Positions 25,980-38,900 of a DNA stretch of 64,000 bases are shown piece after piece. A model generated the notes under the pieces. It did not search any database. It worked only from the letters and a program-made list of their open reading frames with translations, and was not told where the DNA came from. Both the position numbers and the translations under genes were made by a program. The stretch covers positions 975,501 through 1,039,500 of the forward strand of contig CALYLW010000058.1 of assembly GCA_944989445.1 (NCBI GenBank). Direction: 5' to 3'. The stretch's first letter is position 1. Every line of letters starts with the position of its first letter. The stretch comes from Ampullaceana balthica. Taxonomy: Eukaryota; Mollusca; Gastropoda; Lymnaeidae.

Positions 25980-27060
25980 CAGGAAGCTATTAGGCCGACA
26001 ACCATCATCTCTACCAGGACTACCACCGTCATTGGAGCTTGGAATGTCCGCACCATGTATGAGGCTGGTAAAGCTGCACAAATAGCCGCTGAGATGAGGA
26101 GCTATAAGCTCACCATTCTCGGAATTAGTGAAGCAAGATGGACTGGATGGGGCCAGAAGAGATTAATCTCAGGAGAGATGGTGATATTCTCGGGACACGA
26201 AGAAGACGATGCCCCACATACCCTGGGTGTTGCTATGGTGTTATCAAGGGCAGCAAAAGGAGCACTCATTGGATGGGAGGCCCATGGACCTAGAATTCTT
26301 TTTAGCAACCTTTCGGACAAAGAAACGTAGCATCAACCTAGATGTTATCCAATGCTACGCACCAACTAATGAAAGTGATGAAAGAGACAAAGAAGAATTC
26401 TACAATAGAGTAATGACAATAGTCCAGGGTCGCCCACAGCGGAACATCGTCATCCTCATGGGAGACTTTAATGCCAAGATCGGCAATAGTAACACAAGGT
26501 ACGAAGAGGTTATGGGACAGCAAGGGATAGGCGAGATGAACGACAATGGTGAGAGGTTTGCGGACCTATGTGCCACAGCAGACCTGGTCATAGGGGTGAG
26601 TATTTTCCAGCACAAGAGAATACATAAAGCTACATGGGTCTCACCGGAAATGAGTTTAATGAACCAAATAGACTATGTGTGTATTTGTAAAAATATCAGG
26701 CGATCTCTACAAGACGTACATATAAAGAGGGGAGCTGGTGTTGCCTCAGTTCACCATCTTCTTGTGGCCAGGATGAAATTAAAGCTTAAGAGACATTATA
26801 CCGATCAAACAGCATACAGGACTCGGTATAATACCTCCCTCCCGAAGGACCAAGCCAAAAAAGGAAGAATTCAAGATCTCACTATCCAATAAGTTCCAAG
26901 CCCTACACGAAATACTCGAAGACGAAACCACCGAAGGAAAGTGGCAAAGCATGAAGAAACAGTCCAGTAAACATGCCAAGAAGTGCTAGGAAACAGGAAA
27001 TGGGCACAATTCTCAAGAACAATTAAGGAGATGGATGCTTCAAATGGAGTGTCAAGAATG
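25980..27060 (+). mobile_element. RTE/BovB-like LINE, endonuclease domain, frameshifted
   Basis: Two overlapping frames (to 26330, and 26209-26892) together encode an apurinic-type endonuclease: GAWNVRTMYEAGK, ISEARWTGWGQ, then after a frameshift near 26300 ILMGDFNAKIG, NQIDYV and a degraded SDHH motif (SVHHLLVARM). Metazoan databases often label such proteins craniofacial development protein 2-like. The reverse transcriptase that should follow is missing; only short scraps continue to about 27060. Confidence 0.8.
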
Positions 27061-27336
27061 TCTACGAAACGGTTACATCACATTTTCGTCAAATTTTGAA
27101 GCGTCTGCAAAAACAAATGTCTTTAAAAAAATTTTTATTTAAAAAGCAATAATTATTTGTCATAAATTGATATTTTTGTTTACGTTTTTTGTTTCAAATC
27201 TAAATTGTATTCTAGTTGTTTGACTCTTTAACAATTCATAAGTAATTTTATTTGAAAAAATGTTTATAAAATTTTTTGAAAAATTAGTATTTTTTCAGCA
27301 TGAAACTTATTATCATATTTTACATTGATTTGTATG

Positions 27337-27421
27337 GACAAAAATGGTTTCGTATAACGAGTGTTTCGCTTAACGAGTAAGACTCTGGAACGAATTAATC
27401 TCGTTATGAGATGTTTGACTG
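27337..27421. mobile_element. pogo/Tc1-like terminal fragment
   Basis: CGTATAACGAGTGTTTCGCT through TTATGAGATGTTTGACTG, followed by TA, has the repeated TAACGAG-type terminal motif of pogo-like elements. Only one end is visible. Confidence 0.45.
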
Positions 27422-27769
27422 TAGGCTACCTACAGTCTATAGCGCTATGACTTAAATTTTGGATGATAATGTTTAATCAATAATCCTGCACCCATGAATT
27501 ATTGAGGGCGTTGATTAAACTTCTCGTCTTGTTTGCCTCGCTTTAAAAAAAAATAAAAAAATATTTAAATAAATATATTTTCAGTGCATACAGTGAGCAC
27601 AGTGACCAAAAAAGTAGGTTTTCGTGCAATAAATAATTAACACTGTAAATAAAAAGCTTCCAAAATAGTATTTTATTTAAAAATGCAAGTACTCGATCAT
27701 TCATTTCTTTTCTGATTAATAATGAAATCTGCAAGCGTTAAAGAATTTGAATTACATACATTATGGTAC

Positions 27770-29010
27770 ATGAGAACTGACTGACAAGGCGGAAAACCAC
27801 GATGCTATGAGGTTTATTGTAATGATGTAAACCCTTCTTGGGTTTTTGTTAGCAAATATCTGTAAAATACTGTTTTCGTTGATATTAAAGCGTAGTGATG
27901 CATCAATGCAAGTTGCAAGCTCGGTAAGTCTTTCCTGCACCATTGAACATCTCATGTAATTGTGCAAACGTCGGACTGCACTGAACCTTCACTCAACTGC
28001 ACTGAGCCTTCACTCACACGCGAAGGTAGTCACAGGAATCACACACGAGAATTTTCAGTAAGCAATAAATATTTGGATACATCGATTCATTGCAAAGTTT
28101 TATAGCTTCCGTGCAATTTTTTGGTAGCTTTGACTCTTCCCGTTGGCTGAACCTCAATTTCCACCCGGTAAACTCTTCGGGCAGCACTTCTTGTGAAGGC
28201 AGATCTTGCTCATATAAATCCACATCGCCTTTCAGATCTTCATACCTACAATTTCTAACAGCACTTGGCACAAGAGCTAATAGTTGTGAGGATGTCCTGG
28301 TTACGCCAGAGAACCGTATACCTAGTTCAGCAATGATGTGCTCCAGAAATGGTTTAATTAAATTCCGCAGATAATGTTGCATTGGCCTTTCTACGCACAC
28401 ATCGCTTCGGTAGATTTGCTTCTTAGCAATTCTGGGCATTGAAGCTTCAGCTCCCACAGACTGCGCCATGATAATGATATGATCATAAGTGTTTTGAAAA
28501 TAAGAATCTACATTTGTTCTAATCTCTCTAAGCCCTTGCTTGACGTTTTCGATAAGTGACATAGCCTGAATTATGTCAATCGCTTCTTTATGAAGTTCGA
28601 CTGTTATTCCTTCCAGCCTATATAACAGTTTGAACGTTACAAAAAACGTCACAATAAATGTGAAGTTACACAAGGAATGAAGAAGTGACGTTGCTCGAGA
28701 CTTACTGTCCGTGTCCCAATCACCATTTGTAGTCAAACTTGGATCAAATCCTTGGTCATTGTGTTTTCATCGTGGCACTGAAGTTATCTCAAGAGTTTGA
28801 TAATTGTAAATTAAAGGGAAGTCTGCACGAATGCGTGATCACTAGGTTTAAAGCGTGATTGCTGCAGTGTGTGTATACCACCAAAGGGGCCTCTCGCAAA
28901 ATACGCGCTTGAATTCATGAGATAGTGCCAGACATAGACGCAGCGCCATCATAACACTGGCCCCTCATATTCTGTAGTGGGATCCCCAAATCTCTCAATA
29001 ACGTCAAGAT
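27770..29010 (-). pseudogene. hAT-superfamily transposase relic (DUF4371 / P52rIPK type)
   Basis: Read on the minus strand, an early piece (about 28960-28900) encodes GQCYDGAASMSGTIS, matching the GQGYDGAANMSG block of hAT transposases with the DUF4371 domain. A 240-codon open frame follows (28736-28014), with MPRIAKKQIYRSDV and PNIYCLLKILV. Another frame (27967-27761) holds MRCSMVQERLTELA from the hAT C-terminal dimerisation region. The link between the last two is broken by a short duplicated insertion (CACTGAACCTTCACTCAACT region). No complete transposase can be read, so it is a dead copy. Confidence 0.8.
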
Positions 29011-29239
29011 CTATTTTATATATATTTTAAAAAAAAGGTACACATTCGAAAAGGGGGTTCGTCCGAAAGTACGAACCACCCCTCCCCTTGCATACGATCA
29101 TGATCCTGGAGAAGCTGGACCAGGATAGAGATGCCCGGAGGTCTCTCGTAGGTGGCCTATGCCATTGGAGGAATCGCAGACGCTGATCGGTGGATGCCCC
29201 TCATCGTTGGACGAGAAGGCTCAACAACTTATGGGTCAA

Positions 29240-29474
29240 GGGGCCGTCCATAAAGTACGTCACGCTCCAGAAAGGGGGGAGAGGGGTGTAAGAAAATGTG
29301 AGTTTGTGACGGGGGGAGGGGGTACGGCAATTTGTGACGTCACGGTGTTTTATATTAAATTTTAATTATTTTAAAAAATAATAATTTTTGTTCGAAAGTG
29401 TGACGTACTTTAGGGGGCAGGGGTCCAATATTTGTGACAGTTTGTGAAGCGTGACGTACTTTATGGACGACCCC
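29240..29474. mobile_element. GGGGCCGTCC-type MITE, 400 bases upstream of ITPK1
   Basis: It starts GGGGCCGTCCATAAAGTACG and ends GTACTTTATGGACGACCCC, flanked by CAA on both sides (29237-29239 and 29475-29477). The interior is as in the 17829 copy. It lies directly before the likely ITPK1 promoter region. Confidence 0.7.
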
Positions 29475-29875
29475 CAAATCAATTACAATCAATTTAAGAG
29501 ATTTCAAAATATTTTAGGCTAAAAGGGCATTTTATAAAGTTTTATAAGAAAAGTTAAGTGGAAACTGCTTTCAGTGTACACACTATAATCTATACAATTT
29601 AATTTTTGAGATTTAAAAGTACTTTCTCGCCTTTAATATTAATATTAATGATAACTATTTGAATCGCTAAACATTGTAACACTTCGTTATCAAAATAGAT
29701 TTGTTTCGTTATTTCCAGTTAAGGGTATTTCCGGATGCTTATTTTTGGCTATTTACCAATGTTTACTGGGCTAAACCAGTCAAGGAGCCCGTGGTTGCCG
29801 TAAAGTAGTTATGTAGGTTCACTGTCAGAGTACCCCAACTGTCTTATGGATACAGTGTAAGACTACAATATAAAC

Positions 29876-29952
29876 ATGCGTCGCGTAGGATATTGGATTA
29901 GCGAGAAAAAGAAGAAAAAATTAGACTTCGAGGAGCACCGTGAAAGATTCAG
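29876..29952 (+). CDS. ITPK1: ITPK1 exon 1 (start codon)
   Basis: ATG at 29876 opens MRRVGYWISEKKKKKLDFEE, then HRERF and two bases (AG) of an Arg codon, with donor GTGAGT. The VGYW(I/L)SEKK block is diagnostic of ITPK1. The start is three residues closer to it than in longer isoforms of other animals; no upstream in-frame ATG is obvious. Confidence 0.93.
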
Positions 29953-32900
29953 GTGAGTGATCAGTGAACTATTTTGAGTCACCAGACAGACTGACTGAGA
30001 CTGCAGGTCCAGTAAAAAAATATTATTTATTATATTTAGTTTAACAAGAGTAAGAGTAAGAGGCATTCATAGTGGCAGTCAATTTGACAATTTTTGAAGC
30101 TAATGAATTGATAATTATGTAGGTTTGGTTAACCATATAAGTAATAAAGAATAATTCGGTAGCCACATTCTCAAACATTCCGACTAAATTGGACCTTGGA
30201 GTTGGAGATGACTGTCGACATTTTTATGATTTTGGCATATCTTATCTGACCTGAGTAAGAGTACAGTACTGTGTCTGTACACACTACTGTACCAAGTCTA
30301 AAAAGAGCAAGACATTTTTTAAAGAATGTGATTTACTTCATTAAAATAAAGGAAACAATATTAATATTATACTTATTAACTTATTCTTATATAAAACTAT
30401 TTTTTTTGTGGATCTGTTACAGTCCAAGTAAAAGTAAATGAAACTAATTTTCACAATAAGTATTAGTATTAGACCTAGTCCTAAAGCCTAATGCCTATGA
30501 TTCATAGGCATAGGCCTACTATGATGTCATGAGCTAATATAATTTGATTAATTTATAATTTCTGCATACTATTTTTTTTATTAACCTGAATTTGAATAAA
30601 CTATAAAATATAAACATGACTTACCAATAATTAATATCTGTAAAATTCTGATGGTTAAAGGTTAAAATAAGTCTTAACTTTAACAGTAACACTGGTGTTT
30701 TGGGAAGCATTAGACATTTGGGCCCTTCACAACATTATTGTTGACATAATCTTGATCTTCATCACTTTCTTGGTTGTTATCATTACTTACTGTCTGTTGC
30801 ACTAGAAACCAATGAGAAATAAGAATCACTAAAAATTTGGCTTGTAACAACAAAAAATGTGCATACCACATGCAAGGCAACCATCAGTGCAGACTGTCAT
30901 TATATTAACAGGATGTACAAAAAATGTATGAAGCAATCTAATTATATAGTACGATGATCAACTAGTCAATCCAGAGGCATGAATTATCACTGCTGATAGA
31001 TTGCCCTTTTGCCTTTCTCGTCCTACCTGCCTGGGCCAATAAATCGGCTCCCTCGACTCCAGTAAATTTCTAATTTATATTTACAGTTAATAAAAAATTT
31101 GAAATTGTTACATTTCAATTTTATTATCTATAATGACAATAAAAGAAACTTAACCATAAATGCAGTTTGCAACCTCATTGATAAAAAATATTGATATTGA
31201 GACATTCACTCTTAAAGCATGACACATGTACTAATAAACAAATTACAGACAAGTTAGGGCCTTAGGCATAGTATAAGCAAAATATGCGCCTAATAATTAA
31301 TAGTAAGAAATTAATTGTTTTACAGAATCAAATATTTAAATAAAATGGGCCTACAAAAATAATGTTTATAAATAAAACTAGTTGAAGCAGCTGCTGATAA
31401 TAATAATAATGAAATCATTAGGGCTGTTAACGATTAATTTAAATTTAATTGTTAACTTTTGAAAAATTAATGATTAATTACTCGTTAATTTCAATTAAAG
31501 CCAAAAATTAAAATTTATGATGTCATAAGTAACACTTATTAAACGTTCTTGTTGAAAATCTAAATAACACTGGAATATCTCCTTTATATGTCATCTTTTA
31601 ACCAACTACGCAAAAAGACAAGTGTGTTGATATTATTTGGTTCAAGTGATGAGCGGGTCTAGTTGACAATATAACCACCCGAGCTGAACAATCATTCACA
31701 TGGAACTGAGGTAACTGGTATCCACAAAACCGTCTTGGCAAGGAATGACATTATCGGATATCAGTGTTCATTAAGTTTCCACCATTGTAGAGGGTTAATG
31801 GATTCAGGAACTTTCATCTCCATTTTGTAATGCAGTGATTCATCATAATAGCTGTCGTCATTTTCTGTCTCTTAGTCAGACTCCATACCTGCCATTAGCT
31901 TAATACGCTTTTCCTTTGGTTTGATAAGTAGGCGAAGTGTTAGAACCATCGTAGGCAAACTTTATCAACATTTTGAACATTCCCGTCAGTCAATAGTTTA
32001 AAACCAAAATGTTCGTGTAGTCAGGAAATTTATTATTTATCGGCCGCTATTTTTTAATTATTTTAAAAATACTTTTTGACTTCAATAATTTGTATGTAAT
32101 GGGTCGATTAATTGTTAAAAAATAATTTAATCGTTAAAAAATAATTTAATCTTTAAAAAACTTTTAACGATTAATCGAGAAATTAATAGTTAATTTCCGC
32201 AGCCATAGAAATAATGTATTAAACTAATTCAAGCAGGCTTAATGTCAGTTTTAGTTGAATAATTATAATTAGTTAGGCCAAGTAGCTGTTTCTTATCTCT
32301 TTGTATTTATTCTTTTATTGATTTTATTTTTAAGTAGGCTAGGCCTAATTGGTACAATTAAGAATTTCTCCTTTTGGAGATTACAAATTTCTATTTCATA
32401 AACTCTCTTTCATCTCTTTTATGTGGTCAAGAAATTCAACATTTTAAAGCTTTGGACTATCTTTCACGATTGCTCATTTATTTTTGGACACAATTCTCTG
32501 TCCTTTAAAAAAAAGTTTAATCCTATTTTTTGGGTTGCATCCAGTTAAGTGGTGTGACTAGGTTTCGTGTCAAGTCATTATTTCCACTCCAACCCCAGGA
32601 AATTACTTATCAGATATCCTCAGATTCGCCTTTTCTGGTCACTTCTTCTTGTATATAAATGATTTTTAAAAATATCATTTACTCAAGTAAACTCTGTAAA
32701 ATAGCCAATTTTCCATTGTCACCTGGTGTGGTCAGCACACCTCTAAGGATGCTACTGTTTCCTGTTGTTGAAAACATATTATCTGGCCTTAGAAGTACAT
32801 GTACTGTATATACTGCACACCAATTTTCCCTCTAATGTTCGTTGGTCTGTGCAAAGTAAAAAATTGTGTGCAAAGTTGCACAGAAACCATTTTTTGTGCT

Positions 32901-35900
32901 ATATTTTACAAAATTTTCTGTGTGGAATTTCGAAACTGCTGCGCGGCAACAGTGAGATATCTGCGCGGTTGGGCAGCCGCGCAGCTTGAGAACATTTCTG
33001 CACACACATTCTTCATCTTCTTTATATTCCATATTTAATTGATTTTGGTAATTGCCATTATTGTGAATGAAAATCCTAATGTAGTTGGTTATAGAGCTAC
33101 AAAGTACATTTTTATTTCTTGCTTTTTAAAATTTCATGTAAGTAACTTTTAAAACAAGCTTATTCCAATTAGGAAGCCATAAAGATTTAATAGATTAAAG
33201 CCATAAATAGCAGTTGAGGCTCTTGCTTTCTATCTCTGTTGCAGATCCGTGTGGACCCAACTAAAGAACCTAGCTTTCTAGATATCTGTTTCTATAACAT
33301 TTTAAAAATATAACACATCCATCTCTTTGTTATGAAATTTTCAAATTAAATTTTAAACTATTTTTCAATCTATTTTCAGAAATGCTGGGATAGATCTAAT
33401 TCAGGTAAGATTTGTTATTTCCAAGCTTAAGGTATAAATAAGGTTATTTCCAGACTGAGTAGCTAAAGTAACTTACTTTTATTGTCACTCCCAACATTTT
33501 TAAAGACTTTCTCTTGTAGGTCATGACTAGCTTGGTGGAGTGTTTAACTTAAATTCATTTACATTTCTGTTCTGCTCTGAAACCTGGAAAAGAATATACT
33601 AAAAACTCTTCAAATTCATTACCCATGTGAAGCTTTAGAGAAAGACAAATGTATGTTTAAATTAATGAAATTAAAACTGTAAGTTTTCTTTGCATTCAAT
33701 TAAAATTCTTATGGTATATTTTGTGCTAAATCTTATTTTCTGCGGCATATTTTGTGTAATCCATTTAAAGGCATATTTTATTATTTGTTATATTTTAGTG
33801 AGCCCATAATAGAAATCATATTTTTTTTAAATTGTTGTATATTTAAAAAATAAAATAAAAACATCTATAAAAAGAAATACTGTAGTGTGTTGGCACTGTT
33901 GGTGTTTAAAACTGTGATTATATATATATACTGCTGCAGAGAATAAATGTGCACAGTCACAGTGTACATGGTAGTTTCATCGAAAAATAAATTTGTTGTG
34001 ATTTTCATTTGATTTAGATTTTACGCTACTGGTATTTAACCTTGGACAACCAGATTTATTTTTCTTTTAAGAATACTTGCTCCTGTGGGGAAGAAGGGGG
34101 GGGGGTCATAGTTTTGCGTAAATATTTCCATGACCTACTTATTTTATTCGCTCCGACAACACTGAGGAGTACTAGGACGGTATCGCGGGTCATGAGGTCA
34201 ACTTTGAAAACCGCTAATAAAAGCTGCTGGTCTTGCATCATCCAACTATAACCTGTGTATTTGATAGCGGTACTATTCCAATAGAGAAGAGGAAGCGCGT
34301 ACTCTACGCAGAGGGAAGTTCATTAGACAGGGTTGTTAGAGGACAACCTGTGGCACGCCACGTTTAATGCTGCGTTGTTGTTTGTGTGTGTGTGGGGGGG
34401 TGCTTATTTGACTATGGTTAGGGACAAGTACTTGCAACGGAGAAGCATTTGGTTTTAAATTATGATATTATATTTTAAAAACATAAATATATATATATTT
34501 TTTATAGTTTCTTCCTCACTGGTCTCATTTTATTTCTCCAGTCACTGGCTTAAATTAAGTATTTCAGATCTCTTTGCATTCATTATTTAAAATATACCAT
34601 TTTTACCACAAATTTGTTTATTGATTTATATATATTATATGCCCCATATTTTGGAATGGCTCACTTTCATGTTGCTGGGATAGCAAGCAGGTTTGAACAC
34701 ATCGGGGCACTTGGTCATGGTAGGTCACACAGTCACAGAACTGTAACGCGACCCAAGGAGCTTACAAGTAAACTGCCGGTTCAGCTTTCGGACTTGTTAT
34801 CAGTGGCAGCCCATTCTCGTCATGACAAACCGGTTACGGCGAGAACTTACAAAGATGCGTCCACAATAAGACGATTCTCCTATTTGGCATACAATTAAAG
34901 ACAACGATGAAGCCACCCACTTAAGATTGTTACTTAATTCTAAGTGGTGTTGGTCAGCCCTTACACTCGAACCTAACGGTTAATGTTTTTGTTTAGGATT
35001 ACTGAGAGCAAACCGGTCATAATCATACGTATACTTAAACATATTTTTGGAATGAAATGGGTGGGGTGGTGTTGCAGTGACGATGTTGTTGATAACTACA
35101 ATAATATTATTAGAACAAGGGAGTAGCTCTTCCTGGTGAACATGTTTTTATACAACAGTCTATCGAAATGTACGGTACCACTCTTCACTATGTACTGATC
35201 TGGTCTAACCAACTAGTCTCATCTAACCAACTAGTCTCATCTAACCAACTAGTCTCATCTAACCAACTAGTCTCATCTAACCAACTAGTCTCATCTAACC
35301 AACTAGTCTCATCTAACCAACTAGTCTCATCTAACCAACTAGTCTCATCTAACCAACTAGTCTCATCTAACCAACTAGTCTCATCTAACCAACTAGTCTC
35401 ATCTAACCAACTAGTCTCATCTAACCAACTAGTCTCATCTAACCAACTAGTCTCATCTAACCAACTAGTCTCATCTAACCAACTAGTCTCATCTAACCAA
35501 CTAGTCTCATCTAACCAACTTTCTTTAGAAATGTACGGTACCACTTTTCACTACGTACTGGTCTGGTCTAACCAACAGGGGGCGCGATGGTCTAAGTGGT
35601 AGCGCACTGGACTATCGATCCCGAGTCGCGGGTTCGAGCCCAGGTACTAGCATGGCCCCTGGGGCATTTTGCTGGCCACACATTCCCCTGCTCGTTAGTG
35701 GTGGCTAAAAACTTGTGAACGCTACATCACTTGCCCCATAGTCCGTCATGGACTGGAAAGGGAGTCATTTAACCAACAAGTCTCATGACTGTTCACGTGA
35801 GAGAGAAGGGCTGGTCAGCTGTGTAATTGTAACATTGATTTATATTCAACTACTCATATAAAAAATTTGAACTGCTTAGATTTCCCCAAATATTGCTGTT

Positions 35901-38900
35901 TATAAGTATTTATGAAAATATTTTTTTTTAAAATTATTTTTGTTGTTGTTGTTGCACAACTTGTGGCCCAACTTATTGCATCACAAGTCATGGTGTTTTA
36001 ATAGAAAGAATGGATTTCAAATATGCATATACCTTTCAAGGACGGGAAAATCCTTACCTTAAGACGTGGGTGGGGGCAGGGGGTAAACCTACATATCCTG
36101 TTGTGACGCAGTTAAAACTATTTTCTGACATACATGCGTAAATAAATCAATCTTATGTAGGTGTGGATACATCGAGTTTGGAGCCATGGTGCTGGTCGAA
36201 AGATTTGACCAAAGTTGTGTATGTTTGTAAAACAAGTATTGGTCAGTGGGCACCTAGCGCGTGGCTGGAGTTGCTGAAATAACTGACCAATGAAACGGTA
36301 GTCGCAATGACGTAGGTTCTTGTTTGTTTCTGAGAACTGAACCGATTGCATCTAAATATCCAGCCAGAAATACTACCGGTGTTCATTCAACATTTAGCAT
36401 CCATGTTTCGTGGCTAATTTTATTCCTAAAACTTATTGAAGATGATTGTTTGGAATTTTTAGAGTGTCACAAGCGTATTCCTAACATCAAATGTTATCTT
36501 GTAAATTTTTAAATGTGTATCAATTTCTATTAGTTCTATTATTCCTTTTAAAACTGAATGGGTTGTCATTTTATTTTTAGACATTAAGATGAGAACCCGG
36601 TTTTCTCACTGAATTCATTTGGTTCCTCTACAACAGTAAATGATCCGTTCATCTTGCTATTTTAGACCGTCACACGGCCAATTGAAATTAGGAGGAGAAA
36701 GGCGCATAAGAGTTGTTGGTGACCATGATGTCAGCTAGTGTATACCTTGATGATTTTTATTTACCTGCTGCTCTTGCATCTGTTTAAACTTTGCCCCTAA
36801 AGGTGCTAGAAGTATGTTATTGGTGGAATGGCGGGGGTATAACTAGGGGGTATAACTAGGGGGTATAACTAGGGGTATAACTAGGGGGTATAACTAGGGG
36901 TATAACTAGGGGGTATAACTGGGGGGTATAACTGGGGGGTATAACTAGGGGGTATAACTAGGGGGTATAACTAGGGGTAATGAAAGCAGCGCTAAGTCGG
37001 CGGTGTGTAACCTTGGGTCATCAAAACAGTGTTGGGTGTGCGTGTACCTGAATGGTAGCTCATGTCAGGTGACTTGTAAAACGAGATTCCACAGGAGCCC
37101 ATGCGCATAGTGTCATGTGGTAATAGAGATTTCAGGGCCTAATTCTATCGTGACGACGTGTGTGTGAACTTCGCCCTTTAACCCATATTCTTAAAGCATC
37201 CCGTCCAAACACTTAGTAGCAGTTGTAACAATAAAATCACAATGTAACAAGAGCAATAATGAAACCAAAATGTTTGTTACTTCTCACACCGCAAAACGTC
37301 ATAATTTCATTACGTAATGTTACTAATTTCAAACTAGAGTTTTTCAGCATTGATATAGAAGCTACAAGACGTTTGCAAAATGTTTAAGAGAATGAATTGT
37401 GAAAATGGTTATGTCTTGGTAATATCAACCAAGTTGTCTCAAATTACTTTAACGTAGAAATTAACACATATCTGTTGTGTCTTAACATAATAACCTGCAT
37501 ACCAATACTTGACTTGTGTATAATGTATTACAGTACCTACTGCATACGGTATCAATTTAATATTTGGCTTGTGAATGTATTACAATTACAGTACATGGTG
37601 CCAGTACTTGGCTTGTGAATGTTCAATGTATTACAGTACCTACTGCATACGGTATCAATATTTAATATTTGGCTTGTGAATGTATTACATTTACAGTACA
37701 TGGTGCCAGTACTTGGCTTGTGAATGTTCAATGTATTACAGTACCTACAGCATACTGTTATAATACTTCGCTTGTGATTGCGCCGTATCCCGTATCGTCC
37801 CGAATACAACAGTAAAAATGATGAGAATATCCACGAAAGAGCAGATGATGTGATATGCAAGACGCTGTTGCGTTGAAGATGGTCTGAGCTACGATAGAAT
37901 AGATGGCGTTTGTTGTTTGTGGCCTCTTTTTCCGGCCTTCTCATACTCCGTTCAATAAACATTTTGTTCTACCTGGCCAGATTGAAGACCCAACCACTTA
38001 TATCCGTGTCATCTTTCTAAGAGGACACACACATGAAGAGATACCTTTGCTAACACTAATAGCTTCTGTGTTTGAAAGGGGATCCTTCAGGTGGAAGATT
38101 AATTAATAAGCAGTTTCTTTCTGAACTCGCCTAGCTGGTCACCAGCACTGCAGCCTGTTTCTTTTGATCAATAAAAATTGTCTTGTTGGTTCCTAATTGG
38201 CTCAGCTTAACTCAGGGTTATCCAAACTTTTATCAAATAGGGCCGTATTCCATGAAGTAAAAAATGTGGGGGTAGGATTAACATAATAAACAAAAAATAC
38301 ATATTTTAGACTGAGTTAAGGGCTTTTCAATTATTAAATGTATGTGCGTGTGTGTATGCATGCGCCTGTGTGTGTATAGTTGTAATTGGCAATTGGTAAG
38401 AGTGAAATTTTGTGTGGACAAAAATAAGAAAATATTATCGCGATTTTCGGGACATAATACATACCTTATTCCTTCATTAGAAATTAATAATATAATGCAT
38501 ACCTTATTCTATCATTAGAAATTAATATTGTAATGCATACCTTATACAAAATTAAAGTGTTGAAATATACCTAGAGCCGAAAATGTGTTCAAAATCGTGA
38601 TGTTAAGAATGTCTTAAACTTTTAAGTGCACCAATGTCACATTCATTTCCTTTTGGAATTGGAAAAAATAAACAATATTATGCCATTGCTTTTCGCTATC
38701 GGAAGTCAGTGAAATTCGAATCAATAACAGCAGATATCTTCATCTATTTTTAAAATTGTTTTTCTTAAAATTAATCAATATCCACGTTGATAAAAAATAA
38801 AACGTAATCTATTTCTGTTATTATATGACGTCGTTACAGAAAAAATTCCAAGAGTCCATTATTTAAGATAAGGCAGTGGGCCAGTTAAAATTTAAACGTG

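Noticed and set aside
28014..28736. 240-aa minus-strand ORF as a host gene
   Set aside because: Its sequence and flanking pieces match a hAT transposase broken by frameshifts, so it is treated as a transposon relic.
35204..35520. Possible CRISPR array
   Set aside because: The repeats are directly tandem with no spacers, in a spliced animal gene.
35168..35602. 144-aa plus-strand and 118-aa minus-strand ORFs with SNQLVS and WLDETS repeats
   Set aside because: Both are products of the 18-bp minisatellite, open on both strands at once, with no start context or splice support.
35580..35650. Functional tRNA gene
   Set aside because: A and B boxes are present, but an acceptor stem closing the cloverleaf is not evident and the sequence continues as a SINE body.
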